From Myxococcales bacterium (GTDB lineage: Bacteria; Myxococcota_A; Polyangia; Polyangiales; Ga0077539), in NCBI GenBank assembly GCA_013298625.1, contig JAAFIF010000005.1, positions 1-64,000 on the forward strand: a stretch of DNA of 64,000 bases, in the 5' to 3' direction. The notes beneath the pieces are model-generated. The model worked only from the letters and a program-made list of their open reading frames with translations, searched no databases and had not been told where the DNA came from. A program made the position numbers and the translations under genes. This document shows positions 34,383 through 41,933 of the stretch, in pieces (within the stretch, counting starts at the first letter, position 1; each line of letters begins with the position of its first letter).

Positions 34383-35177
34383 TCAGCGCGCGCTCGCTCC
34401 CGTGACGAACGCCTCGATGATCGCCGCGGTCTCTGCGGGCCGCTCGCACTGCGGATAGTGACCGGCGCCGGGCAGCACGGCGAGGCGCGCACGAGAGAGC
34501 TTCGATACGACAGCGTCCTGCAAAAACGCTGGCGGAAGAAACGGGTCGTCCGTCGCGAGCACGAGCGTGGGCGCGCGCACGGACGCCGCCTGCGCTTCGA
34601 TCGCGCCGCCGGTCCACGCGTCGAACGCCTGCTCGATGCACGGCGCGCAGACGGTGGCTGCGGCGTCGAGCATGCGCTCGCGCTCTTGCTCTGCGAGGGA
34701 CGTGCACGCGAGCGACAGGATCGTGCGCTGCTTGTCGCGGTCACCGGCGCTCGTTCGAAAGAGCCCCGCGGCTTCGGGCGGCAGCGCCATGCCCGACGGG
34801 GGCACGGGGCAGAGCAGCGCGAGCGCGCGCACGCGGTCTGGCGCGAGCGCCGCGAGGGCGAGCGAGAGCTGCCCGCCCATCGAGTGACCGACGACGATCA
34901 CCTCGCGGCTCGAGACGGCGTCGAGCAGGGCGACGAGGTCGCGCGCGTATCGCTCGATCGCGTAGCCGCTGTCGGGCTTGTCGCTCTCGCCCGAGCCGCG
35001 CTGGTCGGGGACGATGAACCTTCGGCCTGCGCGGTCGAGGCGCGCGAGCGCGCTGTCCCACACCGCGCCGGACGTCATCCAACCGTGGACGAACAGAACA
35101 TCGACGGGGCCTTCTCCTTCGATCCTCGCCGAGACCTCGAGACCGCTCTCGACCGTGACGCGCAGACGATTGCTCAT
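34383..35177 (-). CDS. Alpha/beta-hydrolase fold enzyme
   Basis: A 264-residue cytoplasmic hydrolase. The oxyanion-hole segment is VLFVHGWMTSGAVWD, the nucleophile elbow is VVGHSMGGQLSLAL (Ser near residue 98), the acid is probably in LVLATDDPFLPP, and the catalytic His is in LPGAGHYPQCERP near residue 245. The full triad indicates an active esterase, lipase or C-C hydrolase; the substrate is unknown. It is divergent from queE with a 137-bp gap and is followed by the STAS-like gene and then the isoprenoid-type unit on the same strand. Confidence 0.88.
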   Translation of the reverse strand: MSNRLRVTVESGLEVSARIEGEGPVDVLFVHGWMTSGAVWDSALARLDRAGRRFIVPDQRGSGESDKPDSGYAIERYARDLVALLDAVSSREVIVVGHSMGGQLSLALAALAPDRVRALALLCPVPPSGMALPPEAAGLFRTSAGDRDKQRTILSLACTSLAEQERERMLDAAATVCAPCIEQAFDAWTGGAIEAQAASVRAPTLVLATDDPFLPPAFLQDAVVSKLSRARLAVLPGAGHYPQCERPAETAAIIEAFVTGASAR

Positions 35178-35314
35178 GTGCTGAAGCCCTCCGTGCTTCG
35201 AGCAGAGAGTCTATCGCGCAACGCGCATCGATTGCCGCGCGCGGGCTGGGATTTCACAAGCGTGTTGGGGCGCCTGTGGGCGCGGATCGGCGTGCGGTAT
35301 AAGCGTTCGCGACG

Positions 35315-36091
35315 ATGAGCTACGCGGTGAAAGAGCTGTTCTTCACGCTGCAGGGAGAGGGCGCGCAGAGCGGGCGCGCGGCGGTGTTCTTGCGTTTCAC
35401 GGGGTGCAACCTGTGGAGCGGGCGCGAAGAGGACCGCGGCAAGGGCAGCGGCGGGTGCGCGCGCTGGTGCGACACGGACTTCGTGGGCACCGACGGGGAC
35501 AACGGCGGTCGCTACGAGGCGACGGAGCTCTCGAAGCGCGCGCGCGCGTTGTGGGACGGGGCCGTGCGCGAGGGGCGCGGCGCGCGGCCGTACATCGTGT
35601 GCACGGGGGGCGAGCCGTCGTTGCAGCTCGACGAGGCGCTGATCGAGGCGCTGCACGCCGAGGGCTTCGAAGTCGCGATCGAGACCAATGGAACGCGCGC
35701 GCTCCCACAAGGGATCGACTGGGTGTGCGTGAGCCCGAAGGCAGGCGCGCCGTTGGTGCTGACGGGCGGCGACGAGCTGAAGCTGGTGTACCCGCAGGGC
35801 ACCGAGGACACCGAGCCCGAGCGCTTCGAGGGGCTCGCGTTTCGGCACTGGTTTGTACAGGCAATGGATCGGACTGCGCTGAGTGCGTCCCTCCTCGCGC
35901 CTCGCACAGCCTCGACGCTCGGCGACTCAGCGCAGTCCGAGGGGGATCGGACTGCGCTGAGTGCGTCCCTCCTCGCGCCTCGCACGGCCTCGACGAACGA
36001 AGACGGGCTGCGCGCGTGCGTGGCGCTCTGTCAGCAGCGGCCGCGGTGGAGGCTCTCGCTGCAGACGCACAAGCTCGCGGGCATCCCGTGA
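35315..36091 (+). CDS. queE: 7-carboxy-7-deazaguanine synthase (radical SAM) with in-frame palindromic insert
   Basis: Converts 6-carboxytetrahydropterin to 7-carboxy-7-deazaguanine, the core step of queuosine synthesis. It starts MSYAVKELFFTLQGEGAQSG and contains the radical-SAM cysteines in GCNLWSGREEDR and CARWCDTDFVGT, then YIVCTGGEPSLQL, VAIETNGTRALP and the C-terminal RWRLSLQTHKLAGIP. Two oddities stand out. The three cysteines are spaced C-x16-C-x3-C, where the Proteobacterial subfamily I know has C-x14-C-x2-C. An insert of about 43 residues lies between QAMD and NEDG, just before the conserved C-terminus; it contains two copies of DRTALSASLLAPRTAST. The DNA of this insert is a palindromic repeat element (see the repeat entry). 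The reading frame is intact. There is no clear ribosome binding site; TATAAG 12 bases before the ATG would fit a nearly leaderless transcript. Confidence 0.92.
   Translation: MSYAVKELFFTLQGEGAQSGRAAVFLRFTGCNLWSGREEDRGKGSGGCARWCDTDFVGTDGDNGGRYEATELSKRARALWDGAVREGRGARPYIVCTGGEPSLQLDEALIEALHAEGFEVAIETNGTRALPQGIDWVCVSPKAGAPLVLTGGDELKLVYPQGTEDTEPERFEGLAFRHWFVQAMDRTALSASLLAPRTASTLGDSAQSEGDRTALSASLLAPRTASTNEDGLRACVALCQQRPRWRLSLQTHKLAGIP
35866..35995. repeat. Palindromic repeat element inserted in queE, one and a half copies
   Basis: A 52-bp unit occurs at 35866-35917 and again at 35944-35995 with a single mismatch, a 78-bp (26-codon) period. Perfect 16-bp inverted arms TCGGACTGCGCTGAGT (35869-35884) and ACTCAGCGCAGTCCGA (35925-35940) bracket the first unit, making a 72-bp palindromic element. 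The second unit has the left arm but not the right. All of it is open in the queE frame. The structure resembles protein-coding palindromic elements described in Rickettsia, but the sequence is not related to any I know. Confidence 0.85.
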
Positions 36092-36196
36092 GATCTTCGT
36101 TGCGCGCGGGGCAGAAGGCACTATCGTCCGCCGCTCTTTTGTACGGTTGAGAGCGCTGCAGACTGTGTTTCTGCGTGCGGAGAGCGAGAGCGAGCG

Positions 36197-36559
36197 ATGG
36201 AGACAGAGATCTACAAGGAGTTCACGTTCGAGTCGGCGCATCGGCTGCCGAACGTTCCGGCGGGGCACAAGTGCGCGAGGCTGCACGGGCACTCGTATCG
36301 GGTGCAGATCCACGTGCGCGGCGCGGTGCACGAGACGCTCGGGTGGGTCGTGGACTTCGCCGAGCTGAAGGACGCCTTCGAGCCGCTGCGCGCGCGGCTC
36401 GATCACTACTACTTGAACGAGATCGAAGGGCTCGAGAACCCCACGAGCGAGAACCTCGCGCGATGGATCTGGGAGCGCCTTCGGCCCTCGCTGCCGCTCT
36501 TGTCGAAGGTCGTCGTGCGCGAGACGTGCACGTCGGGCTGCGTGTACGAAGGCCGCTGA
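36197..36559 (+). CDS. queD: 6-carboxytetrahydropterin synthase
   Basis: First dedicated step of 7-deazaguanine synthesis after GTP cyclohydrolase. It uses dihydroneopterin triphosphate and supplies the substrate of QueE. The 120-residue protein has the zinc-binding histidines in [10 protein letters not shown] and [14 protein letters not shown], and the catalytic stretch [10 protein letters not shown]. Near the end, [14 protein letters not shown] and [14 protein letters not shown] complete the family pattern. It follows queE by 105 bases and has a GGAGAG ribosome binding site. queC and queF are not in this window. Confidence 0.94.
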   Translation: METEIYKEFTFESAHRLPNVPAGHKCARLHGHSYRVQIHVRGAVHETLGWVVDFAELKDAFEPLRARLDHYYLNEIEGLENPTSENLARWIWERLRPSLPLLSKVVVRETCTSGCVYEGR

Positions 36560-36622
36560 GCCGTCGCGAAATCCCGCAGCGAGAATGCGGTGAATCGCGC
36601 GACATATCCTGTCCCTAGGCTC

Positions 36623-36640
36623 ACTGTACATTTGTACAGT
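36623..36640. promoter_or_regulatory. 18-bp palindrome of CTGT-N8-ACAG form (SOS-box-like operator)
   Basis: ACTGTACA-TT-TGTACAGT is a perfect inverted repeat 51 bases before the ATG of the small gene at 36691. It contains CTGT-N8-ACAG, the form of the gammaproteobacterial LexA site. Myxobacterial LexA is not known to use that sequence, so the bound protein is uncertain, but an operator role is likely. Confidence 0.55.
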
Positions 36641-36652
36641 GCTGCTATGTTC

Positions 36653-36682
36653 ATCCTCGGAGCGGTGAGTTGCTCCGAGGAT
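36653..36682. repeat. 11-bp inverted repeat before the small gene
   Basis: ATCCTCGGAGC (36653-36663) and GCTCCGAGGAT (36672-36682) form a perfect 11-bp stem with an 8-base loop. It ends 8 bases before the ATG at 36691, and its right arm includes the only GAGG that could serve as ribosome binding site. In RNA it would hide that site, so it may be a translational or attenuation control. Confidence 0.55.
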
Positions 36683-36690
36683 GGTGTTGG

Positions 36691-37002
36691 ATGGGCGCGG
36701 CCGTAGAACTCGCACCGATTGCGATCGTCGAGCAGTGCACGCCGGGAGAGCCCGGCGCGCGGCATCGATGGACTTATGCGATTTGCATTCTATCTCGTCG
36801 CGAGCCGCGGGTGCTGCACGAAGAGCACGGCGAGGGTCCCCTCGGGCGGCTCAGGGCGTTGCAGCGCGCGCGGGACTACTGCGCGAGCCAGGGACTGGCG
36901 GCGACCGAGATTCCCTTCGAGACCGAGCGAAAGGGCCCTGTGGCGCGCTCGATGTACTGGGCCAAGCTGCTCAACCGCCTGCGATCGCAGGGCGTCTTGT
37001 GA
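36691..37002 (+). CDS. Small hypothetical protein behind two strong inverted repeats
   Basis: A 103-residue protein starting MGAAVELAPIAIVEQCTPGE. It is unrecognised, with mixed charge and no signal peptide or membrane helix. A basic C-terminal third (ARSMYWAKLLNRLRSQGVL) forms an amphipathic helix that could contact DNA or another protein. The ATG at 36691 is preferred; an in-frame TTG at 36670 overlaps the hairpin. The gene is unusual for how heavily its upstream region is structured. Confidence 0.6.
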   Translation: MGAAVELAPIAIVEQCTPGEPGARHRWTYAICILSRREPRVLHEEHGEGPLGRLRALQRARDYCASQGLAATEIPFETERKGPVARSMYWAKLLNRLRSQGVL

Positions 37003-37050
37003 GCCTCGGCGCGTGAAGGGAGCGACGAGCGCGAAGGGCGTGAAGGGCGC

Positions 37051-38040
37051 TCAGAGGTCGAGCGGCGCGGTGACGCACGCGTGCGCGACGCACGCGACCG
37101 CGGGGGGCGCGGCGCAGCGGACGACGGGGCAGCGCGACGACCAGCGCGAGCACACGCGCTGCCAGGCGGCCTGGTTGCTCTCGGCCGTGCTGGTGTTGGT
37201 GACGGCCGTGGGGCAGAGGGCGCAGTAGCAGTCGGCCGTTCCGGTCGGGGCCGAGCCGTACGGGGTGCGCACGCACTGGGCGCTCGTGTCGCAGAACTGC
37301 GCGTCGCGCACGCCCTCGCTCACGCGGAGGTAGACCTGCGTGGCGGCGATCGAGCGCTCGGTGCTGCCGTTAACCGTGCGCGAGCGCACGGGCCCCGCGA
37401 CGATCACGCCCGGATCGCCGAGCTGCTCGTTGACGTTGTGGATGTCCGAGTCGCTCAGGCCCGCGATGCCGTCGAGCTTCACGCCGTGGATGGTCATCCG
37501 CAGGTCGTAGTTGAGCCGCGTCACGTCGATGTTCGCGCACGGCGCGCGCAGACAGCGCGTCCCGTTGTCGCGCGCGCTGTAGAACGGCCCCGTCGGCGCC
37601 GCGTCGGTGAGCGCCTGCCAGCCCTCGGTCACCACGAGCTCGCCGAGCGAGCCGAAGGTGCCAAACGCCTTGTTGCGCAGCTTCGCGCGCACGATCGCCT
37701 GCCCCGCCGACGCGCGGCTGCTGAAGGCGTCGAGCGCCTCGGCGCCGAGCCCGAGCGCGCTGTAGTCCACCTCGGCGACGTAGCACTCGCGGGCGAGCGA
37801 GCCGTCCGCGCACAGCGTGCTCGAGCGGTTGACGCGCGAGACCCACACGCCGCCGCACAGCGGAGAGACGCAGCGCCGCGTGTCGTGGCGCAGTCGGTAC
37901 ATGACAAACGACTCGGCGCGCACTTCGTCCGCAGCCTCTGCGCCGAACTCGCCGAGCTCGTCACCCTCACCCGCCGGCGCGCACCCGAAGGACACCGCCG
38001 CCATCACCACTGCAACCAAACCAACGATCGAGCGAGCCAT
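37051..38040 (-). CDS. DUF6748-like cysteine-rich lipoprotein
   Basis: A 329-residue protein. The leader MARSIVGLVAVVMAAVSFGC carries a lipobox (SFGC). A domain follows with RHDTRRCVSPLCGGVWVSRV, RECYVAEVDYSALGLG and TRCLRAPCANIDVTRLNYDL, the repeated Cys-rich pattern I associate with DUF6748 proteins of myxobacteria. The C-terminal 80 residues have about ten more cysteines (for example CDTSAQCVRTPYG, CYCALCP), probably disulfide-bonded. The function is unknown. It is predicted to be anchored and exposed to the periplasm or surface, and starts at ATG with a GAGGAG ribosome binding site. Confidence 0.8.
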   Translation of the reverse strand: MARSIVGLVAVVMAAVSFGCAPAGEGDELGEFGAEAADEVRAESFVMYRLRHDTRRCVSPLCGGVWVSRVNRSSTLCADGSLARECYVAEVDYSALGLGAEALDAFSSRASAGQAIVRAKLRNKAFGTFGSLGELVVTEGWQALTDAAPTGPFYSARDNGTRCLRAPCANIDVTRLNYDLRMTIHGVKLDGIAGLSDSDIHNVNEQLGDPGVIVAGPVRSRTVNGSTERSIAATQVYLRVSEGVRDAQFCDTSAQCVRTPYGSAPTGTADCYCALCPTAVTNTSTAESNQAAWQRVCSRWSSRCPVVRCAAPPAVACVAHACVTAPLDL

Positions 38041-38103
38041 GAATCACTCTCCTCGCCGCGGAAGGTCTGCCAATCATCAGCACCTGTCAACACACGGTCG
38101 CCG

Positions 38104-38133
38104 AATAAAGTACACTATCCTACACTGCGACAA
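38104..38133 (-). promoter_or_regulatory. Candidate promoter with direct repeat in the spacer, upstream of the DUF6748-like gene
   Basis: On the minus strand, TTGTCG (38128-38133) and TTTATT (38104-38109) are 18 bp apart. Two AGTGTA hexamers (38111-38116, 38121-38126) ten bases apart occupy the spacer, which suggests a regulator bound between -35 and -10. The 127-bp region is notably AT-rich and also holds CATTGA-TT-TCAATG (38137-38150). Confidence 0.4.
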
Positions 38134-38167
38134 AGACATTGATTTCAATGACTTGCGGACTTGACGC

Positions 38168-39448
38168 TCACTTTCTCTGCGATTTGTGCGCCTGTTGCGC
38201 GCGACGCACGATCCGCGTGAGCGCATGGGCGCGTTCGCGCTCGAACAAGCGCCGGAGTCGATCGCCGAGCGAGTCGTCCGCGACGATGCGCTCGAGGAGC
38301 GAGACGAGCGTCTCGGGCCAACGCTCGCGCAGCAGGGTGACGCAGCGAACGTAGAGCGAGTCGGGCTCGCGCTCGGACTCGGCGACGTCGAGCACCCAGC
38401 GAGAGAGCGCCTCGCGCGCGTCGAACGAGGGAAGCGCTTCGAGCATCGCGAGCGCGGCGGCGCTGCCGACCCGAAGGGGGAGCGCGCGGATCGCGACCTC
38501 GCCGATGAGCGCAGCCTCGGCCTCGGAGGCCTGCGGCAACAGGTCGTACACCTGCCAGAGCACCTGTCGCAGGCCGACGTCGCGCTCGAGGTCGATGAGC
38601 TCGTGGATCTGCGCGCAGCTGCGCTCGATGGGCGAGCGCGTGTCGAGCGGCGAGCGGCCGAGCGAGACGACGGACTCATCCAGCGCGAGCGCGAGCGCCG
38701 AGAGCGTGGCGCGGTCGTCTTCGAGCGAGCGAACGACGAGCGCCTCGTCGCCGCTGAACCCGCAGTCGTCGAGGACCTTGCGGTAGCGACGCACCTCGTC
38801 GTCGTTGCGCGAGAGGACCGCCGAACGCGCGCGGCGACGGCGGCGGGACGAGAGCCACAGCACCGGCGTCGGCAGCGAGCGGGCGTTGAACGCGAGCAGC
38901 GCGGCGCGCTCGCTCGGGAGCACCGCGACGCCTTCGAGCGCGGCGAACACCACGGCGACGAGGGGCTGCGAGGGGTCTTCGACGCTCGCGGGGCGATCGG
39001 GCTCGAAGGGCGCGAAGCAGTACTCGCGCAAGGACGAGGCGAAGGACAGCTCGCTGTCACGAGCGCCGGCGACGGCGTACAGGGGACCGACGCGCGTGGC
39101 CGCGCTTCCGACGAGGGCGACGCGCACGCGAGGCCGACCGAGGTGATCGCGGGCGGGCTCGACCTCGGCGCTCGCGTCGACGGCTTCGCCGCGGGCGATG
39201 GCGGCGCGCACGGCGACCGCGCGCATGCGCTCGTCGAGCACACGCTGGACCTCTGGGCGATCGGTGAAGGCCTCGGCGTTGCGCGAGAGCAGCTCGAACG
39301 TGGCGACGAGGTCGACGTCGAGGGCGCAACGAGGGTGGTAGAGCCATGGCCCGTTGGCGCGCTGAACGACCCACGCGCGGGCCGCGAGCGGCGCTCGACA
39401 GCGCGCGCAGCTCGCGGCGAAGCGTGGCGCGCGGACCAGCGAGAACAC
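38168..39448 (-). CDS. Hypothetical protein with N-terminal Cys/His zinc-ribbon-like motif
   Basis: A 426-residue cytoplasmic protein from a GTG start. Near the N-terminus, CARCRAPLAARAW and then WLYHPRCALDVD give a C-x2-C-x20-H-x2-C cluster that resembles, with shorter spacing, a PARP-type zinc finger or a simple zinc ribbon. The rest alternates Arg/Ala/Leu-rich helices and a patch RRRRRAR near residue 205. No catalytic motif can be named. The gene lies 9 bases downstream of the von Willebrand-like lipoprotein gene and is presumably co-transcribed. Confidence 0.72.
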   Translation of the reverse strand: MFSLVRAPRFAASCARCRAPLAARAWVVQRANGPWLYHPRCALDVDLVATFELLSRNAEAFTDRPEVQRVLDERMRAVAVRAAIARGEAVDASAEVEPARDHLGRPRVRVALVGSAATRVGPLYAVAGARDSELSFASSLREYCFAPFEPDRPASVEDPSQPLVAVVFAALEGVAVLPSERAALLAFNARSLPTPVLWLSSRRRRRARSAVLSRNDDEVRRYRKVLDDCGFSGDEALVVRSLEDDRATLSALALALDESVVSLGRSPLDTRSPIERSCAQIHELIDLERDVGLRQVLWQVYDLLPQASEAEAALIGEVAIRALPLRVGSAAALAMLEALPSFDAREALSRWVLDVAESEREPDSLYVRCVTLLRERWPETLVSLLERIVADDSLGDRLRRLFERERAHALTRIVRRAQQAHKSQRK

Positions 39449-39457
39449 AGCGAGCGC

Positions 39458-40636
39458 TCAGCCCGGAGGGCACTCGAAGGTGAAGCGGACGCTCGCGCGG
39501 GGATCAGCGCGCAGGCGCGCGCACGTGCTCGGGCAGAGACGAACGATGTCGGACGAAGAGGACGCGCCGCCATCGACGCCCGCGTCGCTCGAGACGCCGC
39601 GCACGGGGTAGAAGCCGTCGCCGCACGCGGCCATGTTGGCGAGGGGGAGCGAGGTGGAGCTCGTTCCGTCTTCGAGGGTGAGCTGCATGCGGGCGTAACC
39701 GATGTCCGGCGTGCGTCCGTCGCTGAGCATGGGGACGCCGAAGTCGCACGGGACGCGGACGTTGGAGATGGCTTGCGCCGCGACCGCGTCGAAGAGCTGC
39801 GAATACTCTGCAAAATTGCAGAGCGGAAAGCGATATCCCCCCGTCTCGATCGAGAGCGACTGCAGCTCGACCGCGGGGTTCGCCGCGAAGCCCGAGCACA
39901 TCCCGTTGACCACCGGCGCGCTCGGCGGCCACGGCGCGCTGCTCGGCATGTTGGCCGAGAGCCCCGCGACCGTGTGAACCACGTAGCGACGGTCCTCCAT
40001 GGTCCCGAAGTACTCGACCAGATCCGGCGCGGTCATGCCCATGTAGAACTGGCTGCGCGTCCCGAGCACCGAGCCCGACGGGAGCCAACCGTCATCCGTG
40101 AAGTCCATGACGGCCTTGAGGGACTCGCGGCGAAGGACGGGCAGCGTGCGACGCAAGTAGCCGGGCAACGAGCGCAAGAGGTCGGTCGAGCCGACGCCTT
40201 CGGAGACCGAAAAGTACCGAGGATTCAGCGGCGGAGCGGTGATCGCGCCGCCGACCACCACCACGCGATAGTCGACCGACGCGGCTTCGAGCGCGCGGAT
40301 CAAGCTCGACGCGAGGGTCGACGAGATCGCAGCGCGAGGGCGGTCGAAGGACGGCGAAGAGTCCACGACGACGATGACGTCGAGCGGGCGGCGCACGACC
40401 GAAGCCATCGCGGCGACCGAGGCGCACGAGCTGTCGTTGGGCGCAGCGGCTTCGCGCGGGGCCACGTCGCTCGGCGCTGCGACGTCGACGGCCATCGCGT
40501 CCATGAACGCGGTCGCGTCGAGCGCGGCGTCGCGGTCCGAGCGGGCGTCGGACGGCGGCGGAGGGGCGTCGGTGCACGCGAAGGCGGCGGACGAGAGCAG
40601 CGCGATCGACAGGAATTTCAGCGATGGATGCGTCAT
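39458..40636 (-). CDS. Putative lipoprotein with von Willebrand factor A-like domain
   Basis: A 392-residue protein whose start MTHPSLKFLSIALLSSAAFA is followed by Cys (lipobox-like). After an Asp/Ala/Pro-rich linker comes LDVIVVVDSSPSFDRPRAAI, which has the D-x-S-x-S metal-site pattern of vWA domains, then ALEAASVDYRVVVVGGA. Near the C-terminus are CNFAEYSQLF and several cysteines (VPCDFGVP, LCPSTCARL), a pattern common to myxobacterial adhesin-like lipoproteins. It probably acts at the cell surface in adhesion or protein binding (family inference). Confidence 0.8.
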   Translation of the reverse strand: MTHPSLKFLSIALLSSAAFACTDAPPPPSDARSDRDAALDATAFMDAMAVDVAAPSDVAPREAAAPNDSSCASVAAMASVVRRPLDVIVVVDSSPSFDRPRAAISSTLASSLIRALEAASVDYRVVVVGGAITAPPLNPRYFSVSEGVGSTDLLRSLPGYLRRTLPVLRRESLKAVMDFTDDGWLPSGSVLGTRSQFYMGMTAPDLVEYFGTMEDRRYVVHTVAGLSANMPSSAPWPPSAPVVNGMCSGFAANPAVELQSLSIETGGYRFPLCNFAEYSQLFDAVAAQAISNVRVPCDFGVPMLSDGRTPDIGYARMQLTLEDGTSSTSLPLANMAACGDGFYPVRGVSSDAGVDGGASSSSDIVRLCPSTCARLRADPRASVRFTFECPPG

Positions 40637-40670
40637 GCGAGGCGGTGATGGTAGCACCCGCCCGCGGCGA

Positions 40671-41867
40671 TCACAGCCCGCGCACGAGCAGCAGAGACTC
40701 TTCGGACGGGACGCCCACGCGCAGCGGAAAGCCGTAGTGCCCGTTGCCCCGGTGCACGTAGAGCCGATCGCGGCCGCGCGCCCACAAGCCATGATCGGGG
40801 ATCTTGGTCAGCGCAGAGACGAACGTGTGCGCGAGGCCGAAGCGCAAGAGCCCCACTTGTCCGCCGTGCGTGTGCCCGGACAGGACGAGGTCGGCGCTGC
40901 CCTCGGGCATGTGCGCGAACGCGCCCGGGTCGTGAAGCATCGCGATGCGCGCGACGCCGGGCTTGCGTGGAAGATCAGCGCACACGCCCTCGAGGTGCTC
41001 GCGACGACCGCGGAAGCGAAAGTCCAGGCCGAGCACTTCGACGGGCCCGAGGCGAGTCTCAACGGTGCGAACTTCGTCGATGAGCAGCGCGACGCCCGCG
41101 CGACGAAGGCCCTCGCGGACGGTGGCGGGGGCTTCGTGATCGTGGTTGCCCATGCACGCGAAGGTGCGGCCCGACAGCGGCGCGAGCGGGGCGAGCGCGT
41201 CGGCGAGGAGGTCGGGGTCCGACTGCGATTCCATCGTGAGAAAATCGCCGGTGAGCAGGACGAGGTCGGGATTGGTCGCCGCGGCGCGCTCGCAGATGGC
41301 GCGGAGGCGCTCGACGGACATGAAGGTTCCGAGGTGGGGGTCGGTGATCTGAACGACTCGCAGCGCGCGCTCAGCGCTCGCAGCGTCGTCCTTCGCGCGC
41401 GGCAGCGGCAAGCGCCCCAGGGGGCCTTTGTCCTGGCGATCGAGGGTGATTTCGTACACGTCCTCGCGCGTGCGCAGCGACTCGATGAGCCCCGCGGCGC
41501 CGAGCGCGAGCGGGACCGTGAGCAGCAAGCTCGACGCGCCGAGGGCAGTCGCCGCGACGAACGGCAACGCCATCAACGTCGTCGCCGACACCGCATGCGC
41601 CGGGACGCTCACCAGCGCGCGGTACCACCGCGGCCTCCACGACGGGCGCGCCAGCATGAAGAAATGCGCGTACACCGCGGCGTTGGCCACGCCGAACGCC
41701 ACTTGCAGCGCAGGCGTCGTGAGCGTGGCCGCGAGCGCGGTCGCCGCGAGCGTGTGCACGCCCACGAAGACCCCCGCGAACGTCGCGAACAGCCGCCCGC
41801 GCCGAAGCGCCGCGTGGGTGACAATGGCGGCCGTCGAAGCCGCGCCGAACACGAAGAAGCTCGCCAT
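40671..41867 (-). CDS. Membrane-anchored calcineurin-like metallophosphoesterase
   Basis: The 398-residue protein begins with four hydrophobic helices (residues 1-130) and continues with a complete metallophosphoesterase domain. Its metal-ligand motifs are in order: QITDPHLG near residue 176, LTGDFLT, MGNHDHEAP, MLHDPGAF and SGHTHGGQ near residue 330. The arrangement matches the YkuE/YaeI-like group, membrane-bound enzymes for which lipid-linked or nucleotide substrates have been proposed. The active site would face the cytoplasm or periplasm depending on topology, which I cannot fix. Confidence 0.92.
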   Translation of the reverse strand: MASFFVFGAASTAAIVTHAALRRGRLFATFAGVFVGVHTLAATALAATLTTPALQVAFGVANAAVYAHFFMLARPSWRPRWYRALVSVPAHAVSATTLMALPFVAATALGASSLLLTVPLALGAAGLIESLRTREDVYEITLDRQDKGPLGRLPLPRAKDDAASAERALRVVQITDPHLGTFMSVERLRAICERAAATNPDLVLLTGDFLTMESQSDPDLLADALAPLAPLSGRTFACMGNHDHEAPATVREGLRRAGVALLIDEVRTVETRLGPVEVLGLDFRFRGRREHLEGVCADLPRKPGVARIAMLHDPGAFAHMPEGSADLVLSGHTHGGQVGLLRFGLAHTFVSALTKIPDHGLWARGRDRLYVHRGNGHYGFPLRVGVPSEESLLLVRGL

Positions 41868-41933
41868 GCGATGACCGCTCGTACGATGGTGCCTGGCCCG
41901 CTGCGTGGCGGTAGAGAAGTGTGAATTCTGCGC

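Noticed and set aside
35178..35314. preQ1 riboswitch before queE
   Set aside because: I see no C-rich pseudoknot-type aptamer in the leader, and the candidate -10 leaves almost no 5' UTR.
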